From: Syntrophorhabdaceae bacterium PtaU1.Bin034
GTDB taxonomy: Bacteria; Desulfobacterota_G; Syntrophorhabdia; Syntrophorhabdales; WCHB1-27
DNA: 42,559 bases
Reading direction: 5' to 3'
NCBI GenBank assembly: GCA_002067405.1
Contig: MVRP01000018.1
Coordinates: 1 to 42,559 of the forward strand
The notes beneath the pieces are model-generated. The model was not told the DNA's origin, did no database searches, and saw only the letters and a program-made list of their open reading frames with translations. A program made the position numbers and the translations under genes. This document shows positions 27,140 through 35,845 of this stretch, piece after piece. Positions within the stretch are counted from its first letter, which is position 1; the number at the start of each line of letters is the position of its first letter.

Positions 27140-28798
27140 ATGGCAAATGTCATGGGAAGATTGAAGATAAAGTACAAACTCTGGGTAATTATAGGCATAG
27201 TCCTGCTTGGGCTTGTGCTGACCGAACTGGTGTTCCTTGTCGCCCTCAGAAACGATCTTTTCGAGGAGAAAAAGCAAACAACGAGGAGCGTCGTGGAAGC
27301 GGCGTACGGGATCATCGAATATTACCATGACATGGCAAAAACAGGGAAAATGACCGAAGAGGAGGCGCAGCAGCGCATAAAGGATCTCGTAAAGAAGCTA
27401 AGCTACGGGGACAACGAGTATTTCTGGATCAACGACATGAAGCCGACCATCATAGCCCACCCTTTCCCCTACATGAATGATAAAGATGCCTCGGAACTGA
27501 AGGACCCGTCCGGGAAGAGGATGGTCGTCGAGATGGTTGAGAGGGTGAAAAGCAAGGGGTCGGGCTATGTCGACTATGTGTGGAACAGAAAGGGCTCTGA
27601 AAAGGCAGTGCCGAAAATATCTTACGTAAAAGGATTTGCGCCCTGGGGCTGGATGATCGGCTCGGGAATATACACGGATGATGTCGACAGGGCATTCGGG
27701 AGAAAGGCGCTCAATCTTGCCGTCATCATGCTCGTCCTGACGGGTGCGATCGTCGCAGTATCCCTTGTCATAACCAAGAGCATCACGAGACCGCTGTCTG
27801 CGGTGAAGAAAGGCCTGCAGAGCGTCGCCGAGGGCGATCTCACACTGAGGGGAGAAGAGGTGGAAATGCAGGCGAGGGCCCGGGGAACCGACGAAATGTC
27901 GCAACTGCTCAGCGCGCTGCAGCATATGCGTGAGAGCCTTGATTCCCTCCTGAGCCAGGTACAGCTTTCGGGAATCCAGGTAACCTCGTCTACCACAGAA
28001 ATATCGGCCTCGGCACGACAGCTTGAAGCGACGGTTGCCGAGCAGGCCGCTTCCATCCGCGAAGTCACCGCGACCGCAAAGGAGATATCGGCCACCTCGG
28101 AGGATCTAAGACGGACAATGGAAGAGGTCAACGATACGGCGGCCCGGACGGCCGGCATGGGCGAAGAAGGGCGTTCAAAGCTGGATCACATGCAGTCGTC
28201 CATGCGGGATTTCATCCGGGCGACCAACTACATATCGTCAAAGCTGGGCATTATCAACGAGAAGGCGAACAAGATTTCCGGCATCGTAACGACCATCAAC
28301 AAGATCTCGGATCAGACGAACCTTCTCTCCCTGAATGCCGCAATAGAAGCAGAGAAGGCCGGAGAATACGGAAAGGGTTTCGCGGTCGTTGCCAGGGAGA
28401 TTACCCGGCTTTCCGATCAGACCGCGATAGCCACCAAAGACATCGAGTATATGGTGAAGGAAATGCAGTCCTCGGTATCATCAGGGGTTATGGAAATGGA
28501 CAAGTTCGCCGAGGCCGTGAGACGCGGGGTCGAGGAGGTGGCAACCATCAGCGATCAACTGGCTCACATCATTGATCGGGTCAGGAATCTCGGGCCTCAG
28601 TTCGAGTCGGTAAACGAGGGCATGCACATGCAGGTGGAAGGCGCCCAGCAGATCAGTGAGGCCATGAGCCAGTTGTCCGGCACCGCAGAACAGACAAAGG
28701 ACTCATTGTCGGAATACAAGCGGGTGACGGAGCAGCTCAACGCAGCCGTTCAAGCCCTCCAGAAGGAGGTCTCCCGGTTTAAGCTGACTCGCGGATGA
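27140..28798 (+). CDS. WspA-like methyl-accepting receptor with single Cache sensor
   Basis: A 552-residue chemoreceptor. TM1 (about 14-35), a periplasmic single-Cache domain (about 40-190, with YGDNEYFWIND, AHPFPYMN and APWGWMIGSGIY), TM2 (about 192-213), HAMP (about 214-265), and a signalling domain whose tip reads TNLLSLNAAIEAEKAGEYG. The EAEKAGEYG tip, the DKFAEAVRRGVEEV segment and the LQKEVSRFK end are typical of WspA receptors rather than of motility receptors (EAARAGE). Cache domains of this type often bind small organic acids; the ligand here is unknown. It opens the chemosensory operon and overlaps the next receptor by four bases. Confidence 0.95.
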   Translation: MANVMGRLKIKYKLWVIIGIVLLGLVLTELVFLVALRNDLFEEKKQTTRSVVEAAYGIIEYYHDMAKTGKMTEEEAQQRIKDLVKKLSYGDNEYFWINDMKPTIIAHPFPYMNDKDASELKDPSGKRMVVEMVERVKSKGSGYVDYVWNRKGSEKAVPKISYVKGFAPWGWMIGSGIYTDDVDRAFGRKALNLAVIMLVLTGAIVAVSLVITKSITRPLSAVKKGLQSVAEGDLTLRGEEVEMQARARGTDEMSQLLSALQHMRESLDSLLSQVQLSGIQVTSSTTEISASARQLEATVAEQAASIREVTATAKEISATSEDLRRTMEEVNDTAARTAGMGEEGRSKLDHMQSSMRDFIRATNYISSKLGIINEKANKISGIVTTINKISDQTNLLSLNAAIEAEKAGEYGKGFAVVAREITRLSDQTAIATKDIEYMVKEMQSSVSSGVMEMDKFAEAVRRGVEEVATISDQLAHIIDRVRNLGPQFESVNEGMHMQVEGAQQISEAMSQLSGTAEQTKDSLSEYKRVTEQLNAAVQALQKEVSRFKLTRG

Positions 28799-30930
28799 TC
28801 ATGAAAAGGTATCTCGACAAGCTTACGATTCTTCAGAAGATCCTGGTAAGCAGCATCATTTTTGCCCTGCCTATCCTTGTCCTCCTCTTCTATATGGTTT
28901 CGGGCTTCAATCGGGACATCAGGTTCACCAGGCTCGAGATAGCGGGCACCACACTGCTGACCCCCCTGGAGGAGCTCGCCCGCCTCGTTTCCGAACACCA
29001 GTTGCTGGTCCGGCTTTACATTGAGGGCGACAAGACGCTGGAGGGGCAGATCAACGGTCTCGCCGGAGAGATAGAGAAGCAGCTCGGAACCGTCCGCAAG
29101 GAGGTAAAACGCCTGGAAAGGCCGCTTCAGATCACCGAAAAGAACCTGAAGGACGCGGGGATCGAGAACGGCTACGTGACGGATGTCGCCCGCAACTGGG
29201 AGAACCTGCGGAATAACTGGAAGAATAACGGCACGTTCCAATCCGACGACGCGCACGAGATGATATTAAAGCCCGTACGCCGCCTGATCAAGAGAGTGGC
29301 GGACACCTCCAACCTGGTTCTTGATCCTGCCCTCGATACCACCTACCTGATTGATGTGGGAATCATCACCTGCGCCGGCATCGAAAAGCTGGGCAATTTT
29401 ACCCTCTTCATGGAATCGGTTATCTATAAGGGAATGCGGTCGAGGGACGACACGGAGCGATTCGCCATGTTCGCCGGCATTCTGGAGAATGATCTCGGGA
29501 ACGTGCGTCGCAGCGTTGAGACGGCCCTCGTGGAAAACAGACGGCTTTACGGCCCCAACACCTCGCTCCAGAGAAACGTCCCTTCCCTGGTCGCGCAATA
29601 CGAGTCATCTCTCATCCCATTCATCGTGATACTAAAAAGGCTTGCGAACGATCCTGATTTCAAGATGAGCGTTCCCGAACTGCTCCAATCATCAAAGGAA
29701 TTGACAATGGCGGCCTCCGGCCTTCGCGACGCATCGATGGCGGAGCTTCAACTCCTGCTGAAAAAGAGGGTGGACGACCAGACAAGAAAGAGGCTGGTTG
29801 CCCTGATCCTGAGCTTGGGCACGCTGTTTGCGGCCTCCTTCCTGGTCCTTTTCATCTCCCGCGGCGTTTCCATATCTCTCAACAAGGTCATTGACATCGC
29901 CGGACAGATTGCCGAGGGAGACCTTCACCGGGCAACTGCCAATCTCAAGAGAATAGGGATTTCGGACGGCGCTGTGTCGACGGGGGCCGACAGGTCCTCC
30001 CACAAGGCGAGAAATGAAGTGCAACGTCTTTTCGCCGCTATTGCCACCATGACCTCCAGTCTCCGGTCCCTTCTTGAGCAGGTCGGCAGATCGGGTGTCC
30101 AGGTCACCGCGTCTTCTTCTGAAATAGCGGCATCGGCACGGGAACTCGAGGCAACGGTCACGGAGCAGGCCTCGTCGATCAGTGAGGTGAGCGCGACGAG
30201 CAGGGAGATTTCCGCATCTTCCAGGGAGTTCACGGATACGATGAGGAGGGTGTCGGAAATGGCGTCAAACGCGGCCGGGCTGGCGGGCAGCAGCATGACC
30301 GGGCTTTCCCATATTAACGAGACTATGAACGGGCTGCTGCAGAGCACCACGGAAAGCTCGGAAAAGCTGCGAATGGTAGGCAAAAAGATGACCGACATCA
30401 CCCAGGTGATCACGACTATCACAAAGATCGCGAACCAGATCAACCTCCTCTCCCTCAACGCGGCTATCGAGGCTGAAAAGGCCGGCGAGTACGGCATAGG
30501 GTTTTCCGTGGTAGCCCGCGAGATAAGACGGCTTGCAGATCAGACGGCTGTGGCGACCATCGATATAGAGGCAATGATCGTCGAAACGCAGGAGGCAATG
30601 AAGGACGGCGTACAAACGGTTGAAACGTACACGGATCAGACAAGGACGAGCACCGAGAGGATCGCCGAGATAGGGAAAGACCTGGCGCGGGCAATCGAGC
30701 ATACACAGCGGTTGGTGCCGGAATTCGAGGCAGTGAACCGGGGAATGGAGATGCAGTCGCAGAGCGCCGTCCAGATCAGTGAGGCCATGCAGCAACTCAA
30801 CCAGGCTGCCAGGCAGACCAGGGATTCGCTCATGGAATTCAGAAAGGTCACGGAACAGCTCAACGAGGCGGTGAGTGAGCTGCAGAAGGAAGTCTCCCAT
30901 TTCTCCACCGACCCGCAGGTACAGGGATAA
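28795..30930 (+). CDS. Second WspA-like receptor with a large helical periplasmic sensor
   Basis: A 711-residue chemoreceptor. TM1 (about 15-37), an all-helical periplasmic domain of some 300 residues (about 38-335) with the motif NLVLDPALDTTYLIDV seen in several helical receptor sensors, TM2 (about 340-362), HAMP-like linker, and a signalling domain with INLLSLNAAIEAEKAGEYG. Its C-terminal half closely parallels the first receptor, ending VTEQLNEAVSELQKEVSHF versus VTEQLNAAVQALQKEVSRF, so the two arose by duplication and then took different sensors. ATG overlaps the previous stop (ATGA). It ends directly at the CheW start with no gap. Confidence 0.95.
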   Translation: MIMKRYLDKLTILQKILVSSIIFALPILVLLFYMVSGFNRDIRFTRLEIAGTTLLTPLEELARLVSEHQLLVRLYIEGDKTLEGQINGLAGEIEKQLGTVRKEVKRLERPLQITEKNLKDAGIENGYVTDVARNWENLRNNWKNNGTFQSDDAHEMILKPVRRLIKRVADTSNLVLDPALDTTYLIDVGIITCAGIEKLGNFTLFMESVIYKGMRSRDDTERFAMFAGILENDLGNVRRSVETALVENRRLYGPNTSLQRNVPSLVAQYESSLIPFIVILKRLANDPDFKMSVPELLQSSKELTMAASGLRDASMAELQLLLKKRVDDQTRKRLVALILSLGTLFAASFLVLFISRGVSISLNKVIDIAGQIAEGDLHRATANLKRIGISDGAVSTGADRSSHKARNEVQRLFAAIATMTSSLRSLLEQVGRSGVQVTASSSEIAASARELEATVTEQASSISEVSATSREISASSREFTDTMRRVSEMASNAAGLAGSSMTGLSHINETMNGLLQSTTESSEKLRMVGKKMTDITQVITTITKIANQINLLSLNAAIEAEKAGEYGIGFSVVAREIRRLADQTAVATIDIEAMIVETQEAMKDGVQTVETYTDQTRTSTERIAEIGKDLARAIEHTQRLVPEFEAVNRGMEMQSQSAVQISEAMQQLNQAARQTRDSLMEFRKVTEQLNEAVSELQKEVSHFSTDPQVQG

Positions 30931-31392
30931 ATGCTTTTTCTGCTTTTCGAGATAGGCGAGGACCGTTATTGTCTGGATGTTTCCCGGGTCATAGAAGTGG
31001 CGCCCATCGTCGCTTTCAAAAAGCTTCCCTATGCGCCCGCTTACGTGTCGGGCCTCATGAACTACCGGGGGACGACGGTTCCGGTCATCGATCTTTCAGC
31101 GCTCCTCGGGGCAACCCCGTCCCGCCCCCTCTTCAGCACCCGCATCATCATGGTCGATTTTACGGGCGCGGACAACACGCATCACGTGATCGGGCTGCTT
31201 GCGGAGAAGGTGACCGAAACCATTTCACGGAGAGAAGATGATTTCCAGCCTCCGGGAATAGTGGTTGACGAAGCGCGGTTCCTGGGCAAGATCATTCACG
31301 ACGAAAGAGGCATGATACAGAGGGTGGAAACAACGCAATTACTGCCCGAAAGCATGCAAAAGTATCTTTTCGCCGCAAAGGAAGAACAATGA
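30931..31392 (+). CDS. CheW-type coupling protein (WspB position)
   Basis: A 153-residue CheW, an SH3-like adaptor that links receptors to the CheA kinase. It opens LLFEIGEDRYCLDVSRVIEVAP and contains the family segment YVSGLMNYRGTTVPVIDLSALLG, then LLAEKVTETI. Start codon follows the receptor stop without a gap, and it overlaps the CheR gene by four bases. By position and order this is the WspB equivalent. Confidence 0.95.
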   Translation: MLFLLFEIGEDRYCLDVSRVIEVAPIVAFKKLPYAPAYVSGLMNYRGTTVPVIDLSALLGATPSRPLFSTRIIMVDFTGADNTHHVIGLLAEKVTETISRREDDFQPPGIVVDEARFLGKIIHDERGMIQRVETTQLLPESMQKYLFAAKEEQ

Positions 31393-32678
31393 CGGATCCG
31401 GCCTTTCAGGACATCGAAAAGTTTCTCTCCGAGGTGATCGGGCTCGATGCCGACTCGATAGGAAAGAAAAGCGTCAGGGATTCGGTCGCTGCGGCAATGG
31501 AGAGCGCGAGGATAGCCGATGCCGGTCAGTATTTGAAGGTGCTGCGGACGAACGCCCAAGAACTGGAAAGGCTGATCGAAAGGCTTACCGTTCCCGAGAC
31601 ATGGTTTTTCAGGGACGAGGAATCCTTCACCTTTTTAAGAAAATACCTTCGGGAGAAAGACTTGCACACATCCGGCCGGGAAGACCTGAGAATTCTTTCA
31701 GCGCCCTGCTCTACTGGGGAGGAGGCGTATTCCATTGCCATGGCTTTGCTGCAGGCCGGAATACCGTCTGAGCGTTTCCGGATAGATGCGGTAGATATCA
31801 ATCCGAGGGCGATCGAGACGGCAAAACAGGCTGCATACTCCAGAGCATCCTTCAGAGGGGAGAAACAGGACTACCGCGACCGGTATTTTACGTTCTCGGA
31901 GGGGCTTTACAGGTTGGACCCCCGTATTGCCGCCCTGGTTCGCTTTTCCACGGCAAACCTCGTGCAGCACGATACCCTTCGGAACCTTGAGCCGTACCAC
32001 GTAATATTCTGCAAGAACCTGCTCATTTACCTCTCAGAGGCAGCGCGGGGAAACCTTGCGAAGAATATCGACCGGCTTCTCGTTCCCTATGGCCTTCTGT
32101 TCACGGGGCATTCAGAGGTAATGGCCTTTCTGCAGTACGGTTTCACCCCGGTGAAGCATACGCGGTCGTTCGCGTGCGTCAAGACAGCTTACACCATTGA
32201 GCAGAGCCGCGTACCGACGAAGAAAAAAATGACCGGGCCGGCACGAACGCCCGAAGCATCGATTGCCAAAAGGAACAGGGACGCGCCTGAAATGCCGTCC
32301 GCAACAAATTCCCCCGGAAAGAGCGAAGAACGGGACCAACAGAGACCGAGCGGCCAGGCACTCGCCGAGATCAGGGGGCTGGCCGACAGGGGAGCACTCG
32401 AAGAAGCCGGGCTGCGTTGCGAGCAATTCCTGAAAGGACATAGCCGCAGCAAGGAAGGCTACTGCCTGATGGGCCTGATCAACACAGCCCTCGACTCTTT
32501 TGACCGGGCAGAGGAGTTCTTTCAGAAGGCCCTCTATCTCGACCCCGATTACTACGAAGCCCTCGTTCACCTGGGCCTTCTGTATGAAAAGAAAGGAGAC
32601 AAAGGCAAAAGCGCGGTGATCAGGGCCCGGATAGAGCGGTTCCGGAAGGCAGGCGCCGGGAGGCATGAGGCGCTATGA
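31389..32678 (+). CDS. CheR methyltransferase with C-terminal TPR (WspC-like)
   Basis: A 429-residue protein. The N-terminal part (about 1-275) is CheR, which methylates receptor glutamates with S-adenosylmethionine: VPETWFFRDEESF, the SAM loop APCSTGEEAYSIAMAL (105-120), DINPRAIETAK, and FCKNLLIYL. After a low-complexity, charged linker (about 285-330) come tetratricopeptide-type repeats (about 335-420, AEEFFQKALYLDPDYYEALVHLGLLYEKKGD). A CheR-TPR fusion is the layout of WspC. ATGA overlaps at both ends show tight coupling with its neighbours. Confidence 0.95.
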   Translation: MTDPAFQDIEKFLSEVIGLDADSIGKKSVRDSVAAAMESARIADAGQYLKVLRTNAQELERLIERLTVPETWFFRDEESFTFLRKYLREKDLHTSGREDLRILSAPCSTGEEAYSIAMALLQAGIPSERFRIDAVDINPRAIETAKQAAYSRASFRGEKQDYRDRYFTFSEGLYRLDPRIAALVRFSTANLVQHDTLRNLEPYHVIFCKNLLIYLSEAARGNLAKNIDRLLVPYGLLFTGHSEVMAFLQYGFTPVKHTRSFACVKTAYTIEQSRVPTKKKMTGPARTPEASIAKRNRDAPEMPSATNSPGKSEERDQQRPSGQALAEIRGLADRGALEEAGLRCEQFLKGHSRSKEGYCLMGLINTALDSFDRAEEFFQKALYLDPDYYEALVHLGLLYEKKGDKGKSAVIRARIERFRKAGAGRHEAL

Positions 32679-33352
32679 CCGGGAAAAAGAACGACCGCTC
32701 ATCATACTGCTGGAAGGCAATCGGAATTTTCGGCGACTCTTCCTGCCCGAGACTGGTCGATCTCGTCCATTGCCGCAACTGCTTTGAGTACAACAATGCC
32801 GGGAGAGGCCTTCTCGACCGCGAGATCCCGGATGATTTCCTCGAAGAATGGACAAGAAACCTTACCTGTCTCAAGCAGGCGGAAGCCGCGGAAACCTTTT
32901 CGGTAATGGTTTTCAGAATCGGGAACGAATGGCTGGCCCTCAAAACCGTGTTGCTGCAGGAAGCAACGAATATGCGATCGGTTCACCGCATCCCGTTCAA
33001 AAGCAACAACGTGTTCAAAGGGATTGTGAACGTGAACGGAGAGCTTCTTCTCTGCGTTTCGGTCGCCGACCTCCTTGAGTCCTTTTCAGAAGAGGCGACT
33101 GAAAAGACCGGTTCAACGATTTACAGACGCATGCTCGTGGTCGACAAGGACAGGGAGCGATACGCCTTCCCGGTGGACGAGGTGCTCGGGATTTACCGCA
33201 TCTCGTCAGAGGAGCTCAAGGAGCCGCCGGTGACCATGTCCAGATCGCCGAACAACCTGGTTGAGGGTATCTTCAACATCAACGAGATGAAGATCGGATT
33301 GCTTGGGGAGAACATGCTGATCCCCGCATTCAAAAGGAGCCTGAAGAGTTGA
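32675..33352 (+). CDS. Cys-rich CheW-type coupling protein (WspD-like)
   Basis: A 225-residue coupling protein. The C-terminal ~170 residues are a CheW domain (FSVMVFRIGNEWLALKTVLL, IPFKSNNVFKGIVNVNGELL, FPVDEVLGIYRI). The N-terminus adds a conserved Cys motif: C12, C24, C33 and C36 in CWKAIGIFGDSSCPRL and VHCRNCFEY. WspD proteins and their relatives carry this same N-terminal signature, so it supports the Wsp assignment; it could bind a metal or cluster, which is inference. The start overlaps the CheR stop by four bases. Confidence 0.92.
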   Translation: MTGKKNDRSSYCWKAIGIFGDSSCPRLVDLVHCRNCFEYNNAGRGLLDREIPDDFLEEWTRNLTCLKQAEAAETFSVMVFRIGNEWLALKTVLLQEATNMRSVHRIPFKSNNVFKGIVNVNGELLLCVSVADLLESFSEEATEKTGSTIYRRMLVVDKDRERYAFPVDEVLGIYRISSEELKEPPVTMSRSPNNLVEGIFNINEMKIGLLGENMLIPAFKRSLKS

Positions 33353-35670
33353 ACGGTCAGGGATACGACGATAGTGACCTCGCTGACTTCTCCATGCTCG
33401 AACTCTTCCGTATCGAGGTGGAGAACTACACCAAGCTGCTCGAAGCAGGACTCGTCGAGGTGGAACAGGATCAGGCGCCGGAGAAGATCGAGCCTCTCAT
33501 GCGCGCAGCCCACTCGATCAAGGGCGCAGCCCGCCTGGTCGGTCTCGACGCGGTCGTAGGCCTTGCCCACGCCATGGAAGACGTTCTCTCGGCAGCGCAA
33601 CACGGAAAGCTCGTCCTTACGTCCGGCCACATCGATGTCCTTCTGCGGGGCACCGATGTCTTTCTCGCCCTGTCGAAAATGGAGCCCTCAGCGGTCCCCG
33701 ACTGGCTGGCAAAGGAATCCGAAGCGCTGGGTACGCTTGCACAGGGCGTTCGCGACTCCATGGCCGCGAAGAAAGAGGAGAAAGAGGAGAAAGAGGAGAA
33801 AAAGGAAGCGTCGCCACGATCCGCGCGGGTGTCAAAGAAAGAGGCACCGGGGGAAAAGGCGTCGGCCCAGCCTCCTCAAATCAAGCCAGCTCCCGACGAC
33901 CTGCCCGGGAAGCGAGCGGAAGAGAAGGAGGAGCAAGGTTTTGTCCGTGTCGTATCCGAGAGCCTCAACAGGCTCATGGGATATGCGGGAGAGTGCCTGG
34001 TGCAGGCAAAATCCGTGAAACCCCTTGCCGCGTCCCTGCTCCGGATGAAGGAGGGGCAGACGGAGGTCATCAGCGCGCTTGAAGACATATTTCAATCCCG
34101 CAAAACAAGGTCCTTTCCAAGGGAGATACAGGAGAGGTTCGGCGGCTGCCTGAAAGAGCTCGACCGGATTCGGGATCTCCTCGTGGATCAGCTTGTGGAC
34201 TTCGAGCTCTTTTCACGCAGTCTCGAGCGCCTTGCCGACAAGCTTTACCACGAAGTGGTTGCCATAAGGATGAGGCCTTTCTCGGATGGCCTGCCCGGCT
34301 TTCCCCGCATGGTCCGCGATCTGGCCAAGAACACGGGCAAGGAGGTCAATTTTCGCGTTCTCGGAGAGTCGACCAGGGTGGACAGGGATGTGCTTGAAAA
34401 GCTGAAAGCGCCTCTGACCCACCTGCTCCGCAACGCGATCGACCATGGGCTGGAAACACCGGATGAGCGGCAGGCAGCGGGCAAGCAGGCCGAAGGGAGC
34501 ATCACGCTGGAGGCGCGTCACAGCGCGGGCATGCTGAACGTCCGGGTCACGGACGACGGAAAAGGCATCGATATCGAGAAGCTGCGCCGGAAGATCGTTG
34601 ACAAAGGGCATGTTTCAGCCGAAATGGCCGTTGATCTCACCGAAACGGAGCTTCTGGACTTCCTCTTCCTGCCCGGCTTCTCGACGGCAGAAAAGGTCAC
34701 CGAGGTCTCGGGCCGGGGTGTGGGACTCGATGTGGTCCTTTCAATGGTTCAGGGGGTAGGGGGATCAGTGCGGGTAGAGACCACGCAGGGAAGCGGGACT
34801 TCATTTCACCTGCTCCTGCCGTTAACACTCTCCGTTCTCCGCGCCCTTCTCGTTGAAGTGAGCGGCGAGCCGTATGCGGTGCCCCTTACGCGGATCGATC
34901 ATATCGTCGAAGCCAGCCACGACCGGATCAAGATATTGGAGGATAAGCAGTTCTACACTTACGGGAACGAGCATGTGGGCATCGTCGATGCACGTCAGGT
35001 ACTGCAGCTTCCTTCCACAAACGGGCAACCTTCAGACCTCTGCATTGTAATCATGAGCGATCGTCTCAATCGCTACGGTCTGGTGGTGGACAGGTTTTTG
35101 GGCCAGCGGGAGCTCGTGGTCATCCCCCTCGATTCACGCCTCGGCAAAATACCGAACATCGGCGCTGGCGCAATATTGGAGGACGGCTCCCCCGCACTCA
35201 TCCTCGATGTTGACGACCTCGTACGCTCGATCGATAATCTCCTCACCCGCGGAAGGCTTCAGAAGATCGGAGAAAAGAAAGCCTCTGCGGGGATATTGAA
35301 GAAGCGGATCCTCGTCGTCGACGATTCCCTCACCGTCCGCGAGGTGGAGCGGAGGCTTCTGGAGAATAAAGGATACGGAGTGACGGTGGCGGTGGACGGC
35401 GTTGATGGATGGAACGCGCTTCAATTGGGCTCATTCGATCTGATCGTTTCAGACATCGACATGCCGCGCATGAACGGCATAGAGCTGATAAAGAAGATCA
35501 AGGGTGACGTGAAGCTCAAGGATATTCCGGTAATCATTGTCTCGTACAAAGACAGAGAGGAAGACCGCCTCCGCGGCCTCGAAGCAGGCGCCAACTATTA
35601 CCTGACAAAAAGCAGCTTTCATGACGAAGGTCTGGGCAACGCGGTGCGGGACTTGATAGGGGAGGCTTAA
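33349..35670 (+). CDS. CheA histidine kinase-response regulator hybrid (WspE-like)
   Basis: A 773-residue hybrid CheA. HPt domain with phospho-acceptor H55 in AAHSIKGAARLVG; a long charged linker (about 140-195) containing a KEE repeat; dimerisation and ATPase regions (LRNAIDHGLETPDE, VTDDGKGIDIEKL, SGRGVGLDVV); a CheW-like regulatory domain (about 500-630, VPLTRIDHIVEA); and a C-terminal receiver with D702 in LIVSDIDMPRMNG. Fused CheA-receiver is the WspE layout. The start is TTG, chosen because AAGGAG lies nine bases upstream and it overlaps the previous stop. The receiver may act as a phosphate sink or as an internal relay. Confidence 0.95.
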   Translation: MNGQGYDDSDLADFSMLELFRIEVENYTKLLEAGLVEVEQDQAPEKIEPLMRAAHSIKGAARLVGLDAVVGLAHAMEDVLSAAQHGKLVLTSGHIDVLLRGTDVFLALSKMEPSAVPDWLAKESEALGTLAQGVRDSMAAKKEEKEEKEEKKEASPRSARVSKKEAPGEKASAQPPQIKPAPDDLPGKRAEEKEEQGFVRVVSESLNRLMGYAGECLVQAKSVKPLAASLLRMKEGQTEVISALEDIFQSRKTRSFPREIQERFGGCLKELDRIRDLLVDQLVDFELFSRSLERLADKLYHEVVAIRMRPFSDGLPGFPRMVRDLAKNTGKEVNFRVLGESTRVDRDVLEKLKAPLTHLLRNAIDHGLETPDERQAAGKQAEGSITLEARHSAGMLNVRVTDDGKGIDIEKLRRKIVDKGHVSAEMAVDLTETELLDFLFLPGFSTAEKVTEVSGRGVGLDVVLSMVQGVGGSVRVETTQGSGTSFHLLLPLTLSVLRALLVEVSGEPYAVPLTRIDHIVEASHDRIKILEDKQFYTYGNEHVGIVDARQVLQLPSTNGQPSDLCIVIMSDRLNRYGLVVDRFLGQRELVVIPLDSRLGKIPNIGAGAILEDGSPALILDVDDLVRSIDNLLTRGRLQKIGEKKASAGILKKRILVVDDSLTVREVERRLLENKGYGVTVAVDGVDGWNALQLGSFDLIVSDIDMPRMNGIELIKKIKGDVKLKDIPVIIVSYKDREEDRLRGLEAGANYYLTKSSFHDEGLGNAVRDLIGEA
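33772..33798 (+). repeat. Tandem 9-bp repeat in the CheA linker
   Basis: Three perfect copies of AAAGAGGAG in tandem, followed by a near copy, encode Lys-Glu-Glu units in the linker after the HPt domain. Units of nine bases keep the frame, so slippage would change linker length without breaking the protein. Confidence 0.8.
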
Positions 35671-35829
35671 ATTCCTTTCCTTTTTATGAGTGGAGCAACG
35701 GTGCAGAAGGGCATGGAAGCTGAGGGGCTGAGGAGCTGAGGAGCAACGGTGAAAAAGCATTTTCTCCTCCGCTCCTTTTCTCCTCTGCCCCTCAGCATAG
35801 CAGGGGGGCGACGCGAGCCCCTATAATTG
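35671..35829 (+). repeat. Interspersed hairpin repeat, long copy before cheB
   Basis: This copy begins right after the CheA stop with TTCCTTTCCTTTTTATGAG and ends GGGGGGCGACGCGAGCCCC then TATAATTG, the two ends seen in the other copies (core at 35808-35818). Instead of the short central hairpin it has GA-rich units (GAGGGGCTGAGGAGCTGAGG) and complementary CT-rich units (CTCCTCTGCCCCTCAGC) that can pair over about 100 bp. It separates cheA from cheB in an otherwise gap-free operon, so it should be transcribed as a structured spacer. Confidence 0.75.
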
Positions 35830-35845
35830 CCAGGGGAAGCTTGAA

